Shown here: positions 24,955-33,675 of the stretch, piece by piece
Layout: each line of letters opens with the position of its first letter
Position numbering within the stretch: the first letter of the stretch is position 1
Assembly (NCBI GenBank): GCA_013203045.1
Contig: JABMQN010000009.1
Location: 1-42,254 of the forward strand
Reading direction: 5' to 3'
Length of the DNA: 42,254 bases
Source of the DNA: Chloroflexota bacterium
GTDB lineage: Bacteria; Chloroflexota; Dehalococcoidia; SZUA-161; SpSt-899
The notes under the pieces: model-generated
The model's input: only the letters and a program-made list of their open reading frames with translations
The model's database searches: none
Told to the model about the DNA's origin: nothing
Position numbers and translations under genes: made by a program

Positions 24955-25725
24955 ATGATTCTCGATGAAATTATTGCCACAACGAGGAGGTTGTTAGAAG
25001 ATCGGAAAGTAGAAAGCCCGCTTTCACAGCTGGATTGCGTATGCATGTCTCAGCAACGGCCCAGAGATGCCATAGCTGCCCTTAACAAACCTGGCATCAG
25101 CCTAATCGCCGAGATCAAACGAGCTTCTCCTTCCAAGGGGCCACTGGCTCCCAACTTGGATGCTGTTTCACTGGCACAAATATACGAAAAAAGCGGGGCA
25201 TCTGCGATATCAGTATTGACAGAGACAGAATACTTCAAAGGTAGCACAAATGATCTCGAAGCCATTCGAGAAGTTGTCGATTTACCGATCCTGCGCAAGG
25301 ATTTCATAATCGATCCATACCAGGTTTGGGAAGCTAGAGCGATTGGGGCCGATCTGGTTTTGTTAATCGCCGCCGCTCTCCCGATGGGAGAATTGGCACG
25401 GCTAAATCAGGCCATTGAATATCTAGCCATGACCGCTCTTATCGAAGTCCACAACAGGAGAGAGCTGGAACAAGTCATCGAGCTTAATCCGAAGATCATC
25501 GGTATCAACAATCGCAATCTGGCTGATTTCAGCGTAAATCTGGAAACAACGCTGGAGCTTCTTCCACTGATCCCAAATAACAAAATTGTTGTAAGTGAAA
25601 GCGGTATCCACACCAGAGACGATGTTAAACTACTCGAAAGTTCAGGGGTAGATGCTATTCTGGTTGGTGAAGCATTGGTGAAAAGTCCCAACCCTGCAGC
25701 AAAAATTAAAGAACTGCTTGGATAA
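24955..25725 (+). CDS. trpC: indole-3-glycerol phosphate synthase
   Basis: A 256-residue (beta/alpha)8 barrel that cyclises CdRP to indole-3-glycerol phosphate. AEIKRASPSKG carries the first catalytic lysine, LRKDFIID the second, and ALIEVHNRREL, INNRNLADF and VSESGIHTRDDV the remaining active-site segments. AGGATTACGA precedes the ATG. It is a separate protein here, not fused to TrpF. Confidence 0.96.
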   Translation: MILDEIIATTRRLLEDRKVESPLSQLDCVCMSQQRPRDAIAALNKPGISLIAEIKRASPSKGPLAPNLDAVSLAQIYEKSGASAISVLTETEYFKGSTNDLEAIREVVDLPILRKDFIIDPYQVWEARAIGADLVLLIAAALPMGELARLNQAIEYLAMTALIEVHNRRELEQVIELNPKIIGINNRNLADFSVNLETTLELLPLIPNNKIVVSESGIHTRDDVKLLESSGVDAILVGEALVKSPNPAAKIKELLG

Positions 25726-25729
25726 GATA

Positions 25730-26335
25730 ATGGTAAAAGTTAAAATCTGCGGAATCACAAATCTTGAAGATGCTCTGGGGGCAGTCGAATATGGGGCCGA
25801 TATGGTGGGTTTTATTTTCGCACCGAGCCCTCGGAAAGTTGATCCCCAGACAGTTAAAGACATAGTGGATAAACTGCCGTCGTCAATGATAAAAGTCGGT
25901 GTGTTTATGGATGAAGAACTCGATAAGGTAAAAGATACCGTGTCGTTCTGCGGTTTGGATATGGCACAGCTACATGGCGATGAGACCCCAGAATTCTGTG
26001 CCGCTCTTTCCTCGAAGGTTATCAAGACATTCACACCGCAAAGCCTGACATCTTTTGACCTGCTGAAAAATTACAGTGTAGACGCTTTCATGCTGGATAA
26101 GCAAAAAGGTACCGATACATTATCAGAACAACTATGGCCAATCGCCAAACAAATGGGGACACATGGACCTGTGATTCTGGCAGGTGCTTTGACTCCAGCT
26201 AATGTAACCAAGGCTATTAACGCAGCACATCCTTATGCGGTGGATGTTGCCAGCGGAGTTGAGAAAGAACCCGGGAAAAAAGACCATCAAAAAATGCAGG
26301 ATTTTATCCGCAAATGTAAGGGTTCAAAATTTTGA
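25730..26335 (+). CDS. trpF: phosphoribosylanthranilate isomerase
   Basis: A 201-residue barrel enzyme for the Amadori rearrangement of PRA. VKICGIT contains the general-base cysteine (Cys7), FIFAPSPRKV the substrate loop, and the C-terminus shows ILAGALTPANV and AVDVASGVEKEPGKKD. ATG 25730, four bases after the trpC stop, is preferred to an in-frame TTG at 25718 lying within trpC. The last codons and TGA stop fall in a 30-bp perfect palindrome, so the final residues (KGSKF) may have been altered by that sequence. Confidence 0.94.
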   Translation: MVKVKICGITNLEDALGAVEYGADMVGFIFAPSPRKVDPQTVKDIVDKLPSSMIKVGVFMDEELDKVKDTVSFCGLDMAQLHGDETPEFCAALSSKVIKTFTPQSLTSFDLLKNYSVDAFMLDKQKGTDTLSEQLWPIAKQMGTHGPVILAGALTPANVTKAINAAHPYAVDVASGVEKEPGKKDHQKMQDFIRKCKGSKF

Positions 26336-26344
26336 ACCCTTACA
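26315..26344. repeat. 30-bp perfect palindrome at the trpF 3' end
   Basis: The arms TGTAAGGGTTCAAAA and TTTTGAACCCTTACA are exact reverse complements with no spacer, and include the trpF stop codon. The sequence could form a stem in mRNA or a cruciform. It directly precedes a transposase remnant of the REP-associated type, a family that acts on palindromic sequences. Confidence 0.75.
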
Positions 26345-26357
26345 GAATAGTGAAACA

Positions 26358-26504
26358 ATGAAATTTGATCCAGATAAACACCATCGGCACTCTATTCGGT
26401 TGAAAGAATATGATTATTCCCAGCCGGGTGCTTATTTTGTGACAATTTGCACGAAGGACAGGGATCTATTTTTCGATAATCCCGATCAACTGGGAAGAGG
26501 ATGA
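26358..26504 (+). pseudogene. REP-associated tyrosine transposase (RAYT, IS200-like), N-terminal remnant
   Basis: The 48-codon frame encodes HHRHSIRLKEYDYSQPGAYF and VTICTKDRDLFF, the characteristic N-terminus of Y1-type REP-associated transposases (typical form RRSIRLKGYDYSQAGAYFVT). It stops at TGA 26502-26504. The HUH motif, catalytic tyrosine and the remaining roughly 150 residues are missing and are not found downstream, where trpB begins. This is therefore a truncated relic left in the trp operon between trpF and trpB. Confidence 0.8.
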
Positions 26505-26540
26505 AAATAATCCTAGACTATTACAAGAGGCACAAAGAAA

Positions 26541-27737
26541 ATGAATGCGCAATTACCTGATGAGATGGGCCATTTCGGGATCTGGGGTGGACAGTTCGTA
26601 CCGGAGACCCTGATGCCAGCACTAAAAGAGCTTGATCAGGCGTACGAAGAAGCCTGCCAAGACCAGGGGTTTTGGGATGAATTTCATACGCTCTGCAACA
26701 AATACGCGGGCAGGCCCACACCGTTATATCATGCTCGAAGGCTTTCTGAAAGAATGGGCGGTGCCCAGATTCTTCTCAAGAGAGAGGACCTTGTTCACAC
26801 CGGAGCTCACAAGATAAATAATGCGCTCGGTCAAGGACTCCTGGCTCATCGGATGAGTAAAAAACGTATCATAGCCGAAACCGGTGCCGGGCAACACGGT
26901 GTGGCCACAGCCACCATCTGCGCCTTGCTGGGACTCGAATGCATTGTCTACATGGGTGATGAAGATATACATCGGCAATCACCCAATGTCTTCCGGATGA
27001 AACTACTCGGGGCTGAAGTCCGTCCGGTAACTTCAGGCAGCCAAACTCTTAAAGATGCTATCAATGAAGCCATTCGTGACTGGGTAACCAACGTACAAAC
27101 TACTCACTATTTGATTGGATCGGTTGTGGGACCACATCCGTATCCGATGCTGGTACGAGATTGCCAGTCAATCATTGGGAAAGAAACCAGAGAGCAGATG
27201 CTTTCTCAGTATAACCGGCTTCCCGACTACGTAGTGGCCTGCGTCGGTGGTGGAAGTAATGCCATTGGTATCTTTCACCCTTTCATCGATGATAAAGAAG
27301 TTAAACTTGTCGGGGTTGAAGCAGCCGGGAGAGGACTCAAAGGAAAAGAACACTGCGCCACGTTATCGCTTGGAAGCGATGGCGTTTTACATGGATCTCG
27401 ATCATATCTGCTGCAGGATGAACAAGGCCAGGTGAGTCCTACACACAGTATATCCGCTGGTCTGGACTACCCGGGAGTTGGGCCAGAGCACAGCTACCTG
27501 AAGGACAGTGGACGAGCTACTTACGCGTCTACTAGTGACATTGATGCACTTAAGGGTTTTAAAATGCTCTGTGAAACCGAAGGGATCATACCAGCACTGG
27601 AATCTTCACACGCAGTGTATCACTCCACTCAAATGGCCAAAGACCTACCCGCTGACAAGATCATCGTAGTGAATCTCTCCGGCCGAGGAGACAAAGACCT
27701 TGATATAGTTGCTGAAGCTATGGAGATAGAGTTATGA
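26541..27737 (+). CDS. trpB: tryptophan synthase beta chain
   Basis: The 398-residue PLP enzyme condenses indole with serine. The PLP lysine is Lys91 in [26 protein letters not shown], the phosphate-binding [15 protein letters not shown] and [16 protein letters not shown] follow. Sequence is of the classical TrpB1 type, expected to work with TrpA. AAGAGG precedes the ATG. It is separated from trpF by the transposase remnant but overlaps trpA by four bases. Confidence 0.97.
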   Translation: MNAQLPDEMGHFGIWGGQFVPETLMPALKELDQAYEEACQDQGFWDEFHTLCNKYAGRPTPLYHARRLSERMGGAQILLKREDLVHTGAHKINNALGQGLLAHRMSKKRIIAETGAGQHGVATATICALLGLECIVYMGDEDIHRQSPNVFRMKLLGAEVRPVTSGSQTLKDAINEAIRDWVTNVQTTHYLIGSVVGPHPYPMLVRDCQSIIGKETREQMLSQYNRLPDYVVACVGGGSNAIGIFHPFIDDKEVKLVGVEAAGRGLKGKEHCATLSLGSDGVLHGSRSYLLQDEQGQVSPTHSISAGLDYPGVGPEHSYLKDSGRATYASTSDIDALKGFKMLCETEGIIPALESSHAVYHSTQMAKDLPADKIIVVNLSGRGDKDLDIVAEAMEIEL

Positions 27738-28504
27738 GTCGAATAGAAAACGTCTTCGCAGATAGAAACAACAAAGCTCTGATTGGATATGTTACAGTGG
27801 GTTATCCCAGCATCGATGCGACACTTGAGATTGTCCCGGCCCTGGTCGAAAACGGATGCAACATCATTGAGCTTGGTATTCCTTTTTCCGATCCGCTCGC
27901 CGACGGTCCGATCATCCAGAAATCAAGCTATGATGCACTTCGCCTGGGCATCACCCCTCAAAAGTGTATCGATATAGCCAAAAAGCTGAGGGAGAATATC
28001 GATGTCCCCTTGATATTCATGGGATACTATAACCCGGTGCTCCACTATGGAATAGGAGAGTTTTGCAAGCAATGTGCCGAAGCTGGTATCGATGGTTTGA
28101 TCATTCCCGATTTGCCACCGGAAGAAGGTACTGAACTGGAAAACACCGCCAATGAACACGCGATCGACCTGATCTATCTTTTGGCACCCACCAGCGATGA
28201 TGAACGTATCAAGATTGTTGCCAATCGATCCACTGGCTTTATCTATCTCGTATCACTCACTGGCGTCACAGGTTCCGGAGCAGAATTACCTAAAGAGCTT
28301 GAGGAATTCGTAACCAGGGTCAGGCAAACAACATCGAAACCTCTTTGTGTTGGATTTGGTATAACTACTCCCGAACAGGCCAGTCGAGTAGCACATATCG
28401 CAGATGGTGTCATTGTAGGAAGCCGAATTATAAAGTTAATTGAAGAAGACCCGTCACTTAGCTCAGTACGATCATTCGTTAGAGACCTAAGAAACGCACT
28501 ATAG
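27734..28504 (+). CDS. trpA: tryptophan synthase alpha chain
   Basis: A 256-residue barrel subunit that cleaves indole-3-glycerol phosphate and channels indole to TrpB. Catalytic Glu46 and Asp57 lie in [27 protein letters not shown] and [14 protein letters not shown] are conserved, with phosphate-binding GFGITTPEQ and GVIVGSRI near the end. The ATG overlaps the trpB stop (ATGA). Last gene of the trp operon. Confidence 0.96.
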   Translation: MSRIENVFADRNNKALIGYVTVGYPSIDATLEIVPALVENGCNIIELGIPFSDPLADGPIIQKSSYDALRLGITPQKCIDIAKKLRENIDVPLIFMGYYNPVLHYGIGEFCKQCAEAGIDGLIIPDLPPEEGTELENTANEHAIDLIYLLAPTSDDERIKIVANRSTGFIYLVSLTGVTGSGAELPKELEEFVTRVRQTTSKPLCVGFGITTPEQASRVAHIADGVIVGSRIIKLIEEDPSLSSVRSFVRDLRNAL

Positions 28505-28532
28505 ACAAAACCGCCAGGCCATATAGTATAAT
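28502..28532 (+). promoter_or_regulatory. possible promoter of prepilin peptidase gene
   Basis: TATAAT (28527-28532) lies 20 bases before the gene. The best upstream match, TAGACA (28502-28507), is 19 bases away, so the -35 is weak. It overlaps the trpA stop. Confidence 0.35.
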
Positions 28533-28551
28533 TGCCCCAAGTAGGTGTTTT

Positions 28552-29322
28552 ATGGATATTCTCTGGATAGTCATTTTATTTATACTTGGACTTGAGATTG
28601 GGAGCTTTCTCAATGTGGTAATCGATCGATTACCTGAGGACAGATCTCTGATCAAGCCACCTTCCCATTGCGATAATTGCGGAACTCGCCTCAAACCAAT
28701 TGACCTTATCCCCCTCGTTAGCTATCTCTGGCTGCGTGGTCGATGCCGATACTGCGGTACCCATCTTACGCAACGAATATTTTGGGTCGAATTGGCAACA
28801 GGACTCTCGCTCGCTTTGTTATGGGCAAAGTTTGACTGGAGTAACGATTTCTGGATACTCGCTATCTATGCGTGCCTGCTCATCGTGATATTTGTCATCG
28901 ATCTTAATACGCAGCTCATATTGAACAAGATAACCTACCCTGCATGCATCTTTGCACTTGCCACAGTACCACTTCGTGACGAATTAACTTACATCGATTG
29001 GAGAGACAATCCGTTAATCGGTGGTGCAGTTGGATTCGCCCTATTGTTCCTGGTTGTTGTTCTTTCGCGTGGTGGTATGGGATGGGGTGATGTAAAAATG
29101 GCAGCTCTTATGGGCTTCGCTTTAGGATTTCCAATCATCTTTGTGGGACTCATGATTGGGATCCTCTGTGGAGGGATTATCGCTGCGGTCCTTCTAATTC
29201 TGAAGCGAAAGGGACGTAAACAAGCGATTCCGTTCGGACCATTTCTGGCTATAGGGGCAATGACTGCCCTGATATGGGGAAACACTATATGGGACTGGTA
29301 CAGGGATTTACATATCCAGTGA
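28552..29322 (+). CDS. prepilin peptidase (type IV leader peptidase, A24 family)
   Basis: A 256-residue inner-membrane aspartic protease that cleaves and may N-methylate type IV pilin-like precursors. GSFLNVVIDRLP at the N-terminus is the family signature; the cytoplasmic loop has zinc-type pairs CDNC (40-43) and CRYC (65-68). Candidate catalytic aspartates are Asp117 (VIDLNT) and Asp180 (GWGDVKM). About seven hydrophobic helices are visible. AGGTG precedes the ATG. No pilin genes occur in the window. Confidence 0.93.
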   Translation: MDILWIVILFILGLEIGSFLNVVIDRLPEDRSLIKPPSHCDNCGTRLKPIDLIPLVSYLWLRGRCRYCGTHLTQRIFWVELATGLSLALLWAKFDWSNDFWILAIYACLLIVIFVIDLNTQLILNKITYPACIFALATVPLRDELTYIDWRDNPLIGGAVGFALLFLVVVLSRGGMGWGDVKMAALMGFALGFPIIFVGLMIGILCGGIIAAVLLILKRKGRKQAIPFGPFLAIGAMTALIWGNTIWDWYRDLHIQ

Positions 29323-29357
29323 GCACCGTCTCGTTGTGGTGTTGAAAAACTACCTGG

Positions 29358-29489
29358 TTATCCCACCTTTCTCACACTGTTGCTTCTACATTTGGGGCAG
29401 GTTCGTTCCTCCATTGTTGCCTTTTCAGGCTTTGGAAGAGAATACTCATTGCCACAGCGCAGACATTTGAAGTTGTCCTGTTCCGCCAT
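29358..29489 (-). CDS. 43-residue zinc ribbon microprotein
   Basis: A very small gene ending at TAA 29358 and starting at ATG 29489, with AGAGG upstream. The product MAEQDNFKCLRCGNEYSL continues to a second pair in ERTCPKCRSNSVRKVG, giving CLRC and CPKC, a compact zinc ribbon or rubredoxin-like fold. It starts ten bases after the hdrA stop, so it is the last gene of the hdr transcript. Such small ribbons often accompany redox enzymes, but no specific function can be stated. Confidence 0.72.
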   Translation of the reverse strand: MAEQDNFKCLRCGNEYSLPKPEKATMEERTCPKCRSNSVRKVG

Positions 29490-29499
29490 AATCAACCTC

Positions 29500-31935
29500 T
29501 TAAACCTTAGCCTTTGCCTTTCTTTTAGATTCCTGCTTTCCCCTATCCTCTTTTAACACTTTGATTGTATGTTCGATTTCCTCAGCAGTAACCCTTTGGC
29601 GCATCTTTTCAATCTCTCGCATCACTGTAGCAAACTTCTGGCCTTCAGCAGCACTAATCCACTCCAATTGTAAGCGTTCCGGACGGATACCCAATTTCTC
29701 CAGTTTATCCCAAAGTTTATCCACCCGGCGCTGTGTGGCCCGATTGGCATCTATGTAGTGACAATCAGCGAAGTGGCAACCGGAAACAAGTACTATAGGC
29801 GCACCAAGTTCAAAAGCACGTAACACGAATCTTTCATCCACCCGACCACTACACATAGTCCGAATAATGCGAGCATTGGGAGGATATTGCAGCCGTGATG
29901 TGCCCGCCCCATCTCCACCAGCATATGAACACCAGTTGCAGGCAAAAGCAACAATTCTTTCCGAAGCATTCTCCGCCACCGCTGATTCTGTCTGTGCCAT
30001 CAACGCTTCATCGCTAAAATGCTTGATGTTAATAGCATCGAATTTGCATTCAGCGGCACACGTACCACAACCCGCACACATGGCTTCGATTACCTCAGCC
30101 GGGGTCTTTTTCTCCCATCTTATAGCCCCATAAGGGCAAACTTTGGCACAGGCGCCGCAGGCAGTGCATTTTTCTTTATCAATCGTCGCGGTGATGGCTT
30201 CCACGGTAAGCTTGTCTGAAGTCAGAATATGCGATGCCCGGGCAACGGCGGCACTGGCCTGGGTTACACTATCTTTGACATCCTTGGGCGATTCCACGCA
30301 CCCGGCAAGAAATACACCCGGAGTGGAAGCATCAACCGGCCTCAGTTTGGGATGAGCTTCCAGCAAGAAACCATCGCTCGTTTTGGAGAGATTGAGTGCC
30401 TGCCGCAACGGATCTCCATCACCACGCGGTTCCAATCCGACGGAAAGAACCAGCATATCCAGATTGTATTGCTCCAGCCTTCCTGCCGTGGTATTCTCAA
30501 CATCCACAATCAGGTTTTCGGTTTCCGGGTCTTCCATCACACTACCGGGTAAACCGCGGATGTAATTCACTCCAGCCTCCCGACTGCGTTTGAGCAAATC
30601 CTCAAAGCCTTTACCAAAGGCTCGCAAATCAATATAGAAAACGAATATCTCGGTATCCGGGTAATGTTCTTTGAGAAGTAAGCTATCCTTAATCGTATTC
30701 ATGCAGCAGATATTGGAGCAATATGGATTTCCCCGATTCTCCATTCGGGAGCCTACACACTGAACAAAGCCAATGCGCTTGGGACGATTCATGTCACCAG
30801 GCCGCACAAAATGTCCTTCTGTAGGACCACCGGCACAAATAAGACGTTCGAATTCCAGACTGGTTACTACATTCTGGAATCTGGTATAACCATACTCATC
30901 CATCTCCGTAGGATCATACGTATCCATTCCGGTTGCAACAATGATAGCGCCCACTTCGAGCTCAACGATTTCATCCTGTATATCAAAATCGATGCACTTC
31001 TTCTCGCACCTTTCCGCACATTTCCCACAGGCAATAGGATTACTGCCCAGACAGTTCTCCGGGTTTATCACATACGAAGACGGCACAGCCTGAGCAAAGG
31101 GTATATAGACGGCCTTGCGGGTACCAAGTCCAACCTGATATTCATCCGGATAAGTCACCGGGCACACATCAGCACAGTCACCACAAGCAGTACACTCTTT
31201 TTCATCAACATACCGCGCTTTCTTACGCACCTTCACCTTAAAATTGCCAATGTAACCATTGACCTCTTCGACCTCACTCAAGGTCATCAGTTCAATCCGG
31301 GGATGCCGACCGGCATCCATCATTTTGGGTCCGAGTATTCATATAGAGCAATCCATCGTGGGGAAGGTCTTGTCCAGTTGAGCCATAATCCCACCGATGG
31401 AAGGTTCTTTCTCCACTAAATACACATGATGCCCGGTATCCGCCAGATCAAGAGCAGCCTGAATTCCAGCCACGCCGCCACCAATCACCAGCGCAGCATC
31501 CGTAACCGGCACTTCAGCTTCGATCTGAGGTTTCAGATGACGCGCCCGGTCAACAGCCATTCTGACAGTATCCTTGGCCTTCTGAGTAGCCCCGGCATGA
31601 TCTTCGGAATGCACCCAGCTGCAATGTTCGCGAATGTTAGCCATTTCGAACAAGTACTTATTTAATCCAGCTTCTTCGACGCAATGACGGAACGTAGGCT
31701 CGTGGAGTCGAGGTGAACAGGAAGCAACCACTACCCGATTCAAATCATTCTCTCGAATATACCTCTTGATCTCCTCTTGTCCGGGATCAGCACACGTATA
31801 CCTGTTGCCCACCGATGCAACTACGTCAGGCAGACCCTCTGCATATTGACGCACAGCTTCAGTATCAACAGTATTAGCTATGTTCAGTCCGCAATCACAG
31901 ACAAACACTCCAATTCTCAACCCATCCTCACTCAT
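29500..31935 (-). CDS. hdrA: selenocysteine-containing HdrA with fused MvhD domain
   Basis: One 811-codon gene read through an in-frame TGA (31339-31341, codon 199) as selenocysteine. The N-part has IGGGVAG (FAD dinucleotide fold, 151-157) and [10 protein letters not shown]; after the TGA comes [13 protein letters not shown]. HdrA proteins normally have Cys at exactly this point (DCSICILGPKM), a ligand-bearing region near the FAD. Later come [11 protein letters not shown] (about 248-258), a second cysteine set near 295-314, [11 protein letters not shown] (about 590) and [11 protein letters not shown] (about 620), and a C-terminal MvhD domain with CNWC (666-669), Cys695, Cys720 and Cys725. HdrA is the flavin electron-bifurcating or confurcating subunit. 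ATG 31935 has AGGAGG seven bases upstream. Needs SelA/B/C/D elsewhere. Confidence 0.9.
31301..31341 (-). promoter_or_regulatory. bacterial SECIS element with UGA codon of hdrA
   Basis: On the minus strand the UGA (31341-31339) is followed by 20 bases and then a perfect hairpin GGATGCC-GGTC-GGCATCC (31318-31301). The GGUC apical loop matches that of the Escherichia coli fdhF SECIS, and its distance from the UGA (27 bases) is in the range bacterial SelB uses. The stem also encodes the conserved residues DAGRHP. Confidence 0.85.
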
Positions 31936-31985
31936 ATAAAGTCCTCCTCGAGAGGTCAATATACTGGTAATCCTCAAAATGATCT

Positions 31986-32270
31986 TCAGTACACCTCATT
32001 ATGCGTTCCAATCTCAATCAAAAAGATATTAACTTCCTGTGATTTCTCATCCTTTACAAAATCAAATACTATGCGTAAATCATATCTGACAGTACACGCC
32101 TAGGATCCTGAGAGTTTGCCTTTCAATTTGTGTGTCTCAAGTTGAGAGGCAAAAGAGTCCTGAGCCAGAAGAGTCAAGGTCTGTTCTATGTCATCACTCA
32201 ACTCAGGATGCTTGCGCAGGACTCTTTTCATAGCCCGGACAAACGTATTGCTCCAGATAAGCATTTTCAT
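31986..32270 (-). pseudogene. RelE/YafQ-like toxin gene with in-frame TAG
   Basis: Reading from ATG 32270 gives MKMLIWSNTFVRAMKRVL and continues to HKLKGKLSGS, then TAG (32100-32102), then ACTVRYDLRIVFDFV and [13 protein letters not shown] to TGA at 31986. RelE-type mRNA interferase relatives typically have Trp after GS in this motif (LKG-L-GSWAC..YD.RI), so TGG to TAG is the likely change. Without read-through the product lacks the catalytic C-terminal strands. It abuts the antitoxin stop (TAAATG), the normal order for such modules, and is followed by hdrA after 50 bases. Confidence 0.75.
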
Positions 32271-32480
32271 TTAAGAAATTTCGCCCATCAGATCAGATAT
32301 AGTTCCCTGCCGTATCTCCCCTCGTGCATATTCCTCCCTAGCCTGAGTGATACTCCGGGCAAGGCTCTCTCGCCTCTCTTCACTCAAGCGTTGCTGTACG
32401 ATATGCACAAGGTCCTCCCTTTGTTTCTCAGGGAGCGATTCAACTGCATCCAGCACCTCAGAAAATGTCACGCTTTTCAT
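32271..32480 (-). CDS. antitoxin-like small protein of a RelE-type module
   Basis: A 69-residue, charged, mostly helical protein (FSEVLDAVESLPEKQREDLVHIVQQRL) resembling small antitoxins of the addiction-module component type that pair with RelE/ParE toxins. It has no clear DNA-binding fold. A GGAGG-like purine run precedes the ATG. The partner toxin gene follows directly and carries a stop codon. The pair sits between hdrCB and hdrA on the same strand, splitting what would otherwise be a compact hdr operon. Confidence 0.62.
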   Translation of the reverse strand: MKSVTFSEVLDAVESLPEKQREDLVHIVQQRLSEERRESLARSITQAREEYARGEIRQGTISDLMGEIS

Positions 32481-32509
32481 GATTTACACCTCCCAATGAG
32501 TACTCACTC

Positions 32510-33655
32510 CTACCTGGCCAGAGCACCAGCCACAAAACTAGCAAAACTCTTAATCTCGATTTTAAGATCCTGCCCCAGTACTTCATCGTGCATAGCACAC
32601 TGTAAGTGAATTTTACATTTTGGGCAAGCTGTAAGGAGTATATCTGCCCCAGTGGCTTTGGCCTCCCTAAGAAGCTCGACCTGTATTTGTTTATTCACAG
32701 ATCCACAGTTCATCCATGATTGAGTACCGCAACATAATGCGCTACTCCTGTGATGCCCCATCTCCACAATCTGCAATCCCGGGATTGCCCCCAAAATATC
32801 TCTCGGCTGATCATAAATACCCGAAATTCTTCCCAATCGACATGGATCGTGATAGGTAACTTTCTTTTTTACAGCATGAAATTGCAAACTGCCATCCAGT
32901 ACGGCTTGGGCCACTAGATCCATTATGTGAACTACCTCAAATCCAGTATTACCGAGATACCGGGGATACTCTTCTTTCAGTGTATGGTATCCCTCGGGAC
33001 AAGATACAACAACCCGACTAGCCCCGCTTTCCGCTATTTCCTTGACATTCTGCCGCGCCAGCTTCAGAAACCCCTCAACATCACCACTGTTAAGCAAATC
33101 ATGACCACAGCAGCGTTCATTGGGAGAAATCGCAGGAACAATACCCATCCGATTTAACAGGGTTATAGAGCCAGTCGCCCCTTTAAGTGATTTCGTATTA
33201 AGATCGGCAAAGAACGTCTCAAAATACGGTGCGCAACCAACAAAATACAGTGTATCAGAAGTATCCGCAGTCTCTAGCTGCCTGGTGAGCCAGTCCAGAC
33301 GATTCTGATTTAATTCATCACTGGCCATGATGTGCATTAGGGCCTGCAAAGCTCCGCCGTGTGTGCACTGCCCGGATATACCCTGCTCGTATGCCCCCCC
33401 ACGTAGTGCCCTGATGAATTCACCATATCTGACATCAGAAGCACAAATAGTCTCACACGAAGCACACGTAAGACACTGCCATAGTCGACCATCTCGGAAC
33501 ACTTCGGGACCACTTTCATGGATAGCATCATAAACCAGCATCCGAGGAGAAAATCCCGAATCATGTCTGGCAACCGGACATGCGGAAGTGCACTTTCCGC
33601 AATCTAAACAAGAATAGGCTTTGGATTCAAAAATTGTTTTCTTAATATCTTTCAT
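32510..33655 (-). CDS. HdrC-HdrB fusion-type heterodisulfide reductase-like subunit
   Basis: A 381-residue protein with an N-terminal HdrC-like ferredoxin domain, CLDCGKCTSAC (Cys16, 19, 22, 26) and CLTCASCETIC (Cys61, 64, 67, 71), and two C-terminal CCG domains of the HdrB/HdrD type. The second CCG domain has Cys272, Cys308-Cys309 and Cys344/Cys347 in the canonical CX(n)CCX(n)CXXC spacing, expected to hold a non-cubane [4Fe-4S] cluster. The first has Cys141, Cys182-Cys183 and Cys219 but CPEG instead of CXXC, so it may hold no cluster. No membrane segment is seen, so it is likely soluble and works with HdrA; its disulfide substrate is unknown. It follows the mvhD-like gene by 20 bases. Confidence 0.82.
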   Translation of the reverse strand: MKDIKKTIFESKAYSCLDCGKCTSACPVARHDSGFSPRMLVYDAIHESGPEVFRDGRLWQCLTCASCETICASDVRYGEFIRALRGGAYEQGISGQCTHGGALQALMHIMASDELNQNRLDWLTRQLETADTSDTLYFVGCAPYFETFFADLNTKSLKGATGSITLLNRMGIVPAISPNERCCGHDLLNSGDVEGFLKLARQNVKEIAESGASRVVVSCPEGYHTLKEEYPRYLGNTGFEVVHIMDLVAQAVLDGSLQFHAVKKKVTYHDPCRLGRISGIYDQPRDILGAIPGLQIVEMGHHRSSALCCGTQSWMNCGSVNKQIQVELLREAKATGADILLTACPKCKIHLQCAMHDEVLGQDLKIEIKSFASFVAGALAR

Positions 33656-33675
33656 TACACAAACTTCGGTTTTCT

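Noticed and set aside
30811-31419. Plus-strand 202-codon open frame opposite hdrA
   Set aside because: It mirrors the conserved hdrA coding strand and has no family resemblance or ribosome binding site.
29500-31977. hdrA as a pseudogene or two separate genes
   Set aside because: Both parts are in one frame, the stop replaces a conserved Cys, and a SECIS-like hairpin follows; splitting would leave the second half without a ribosome binding site and cut the FAD domain.
32100-32102. Pyrrolysine at the toxin TAG
   Set aside because: Toxins of this family have Trp here, no pyl genes are seen in this window, and a TGG to TAG transition is simpler.
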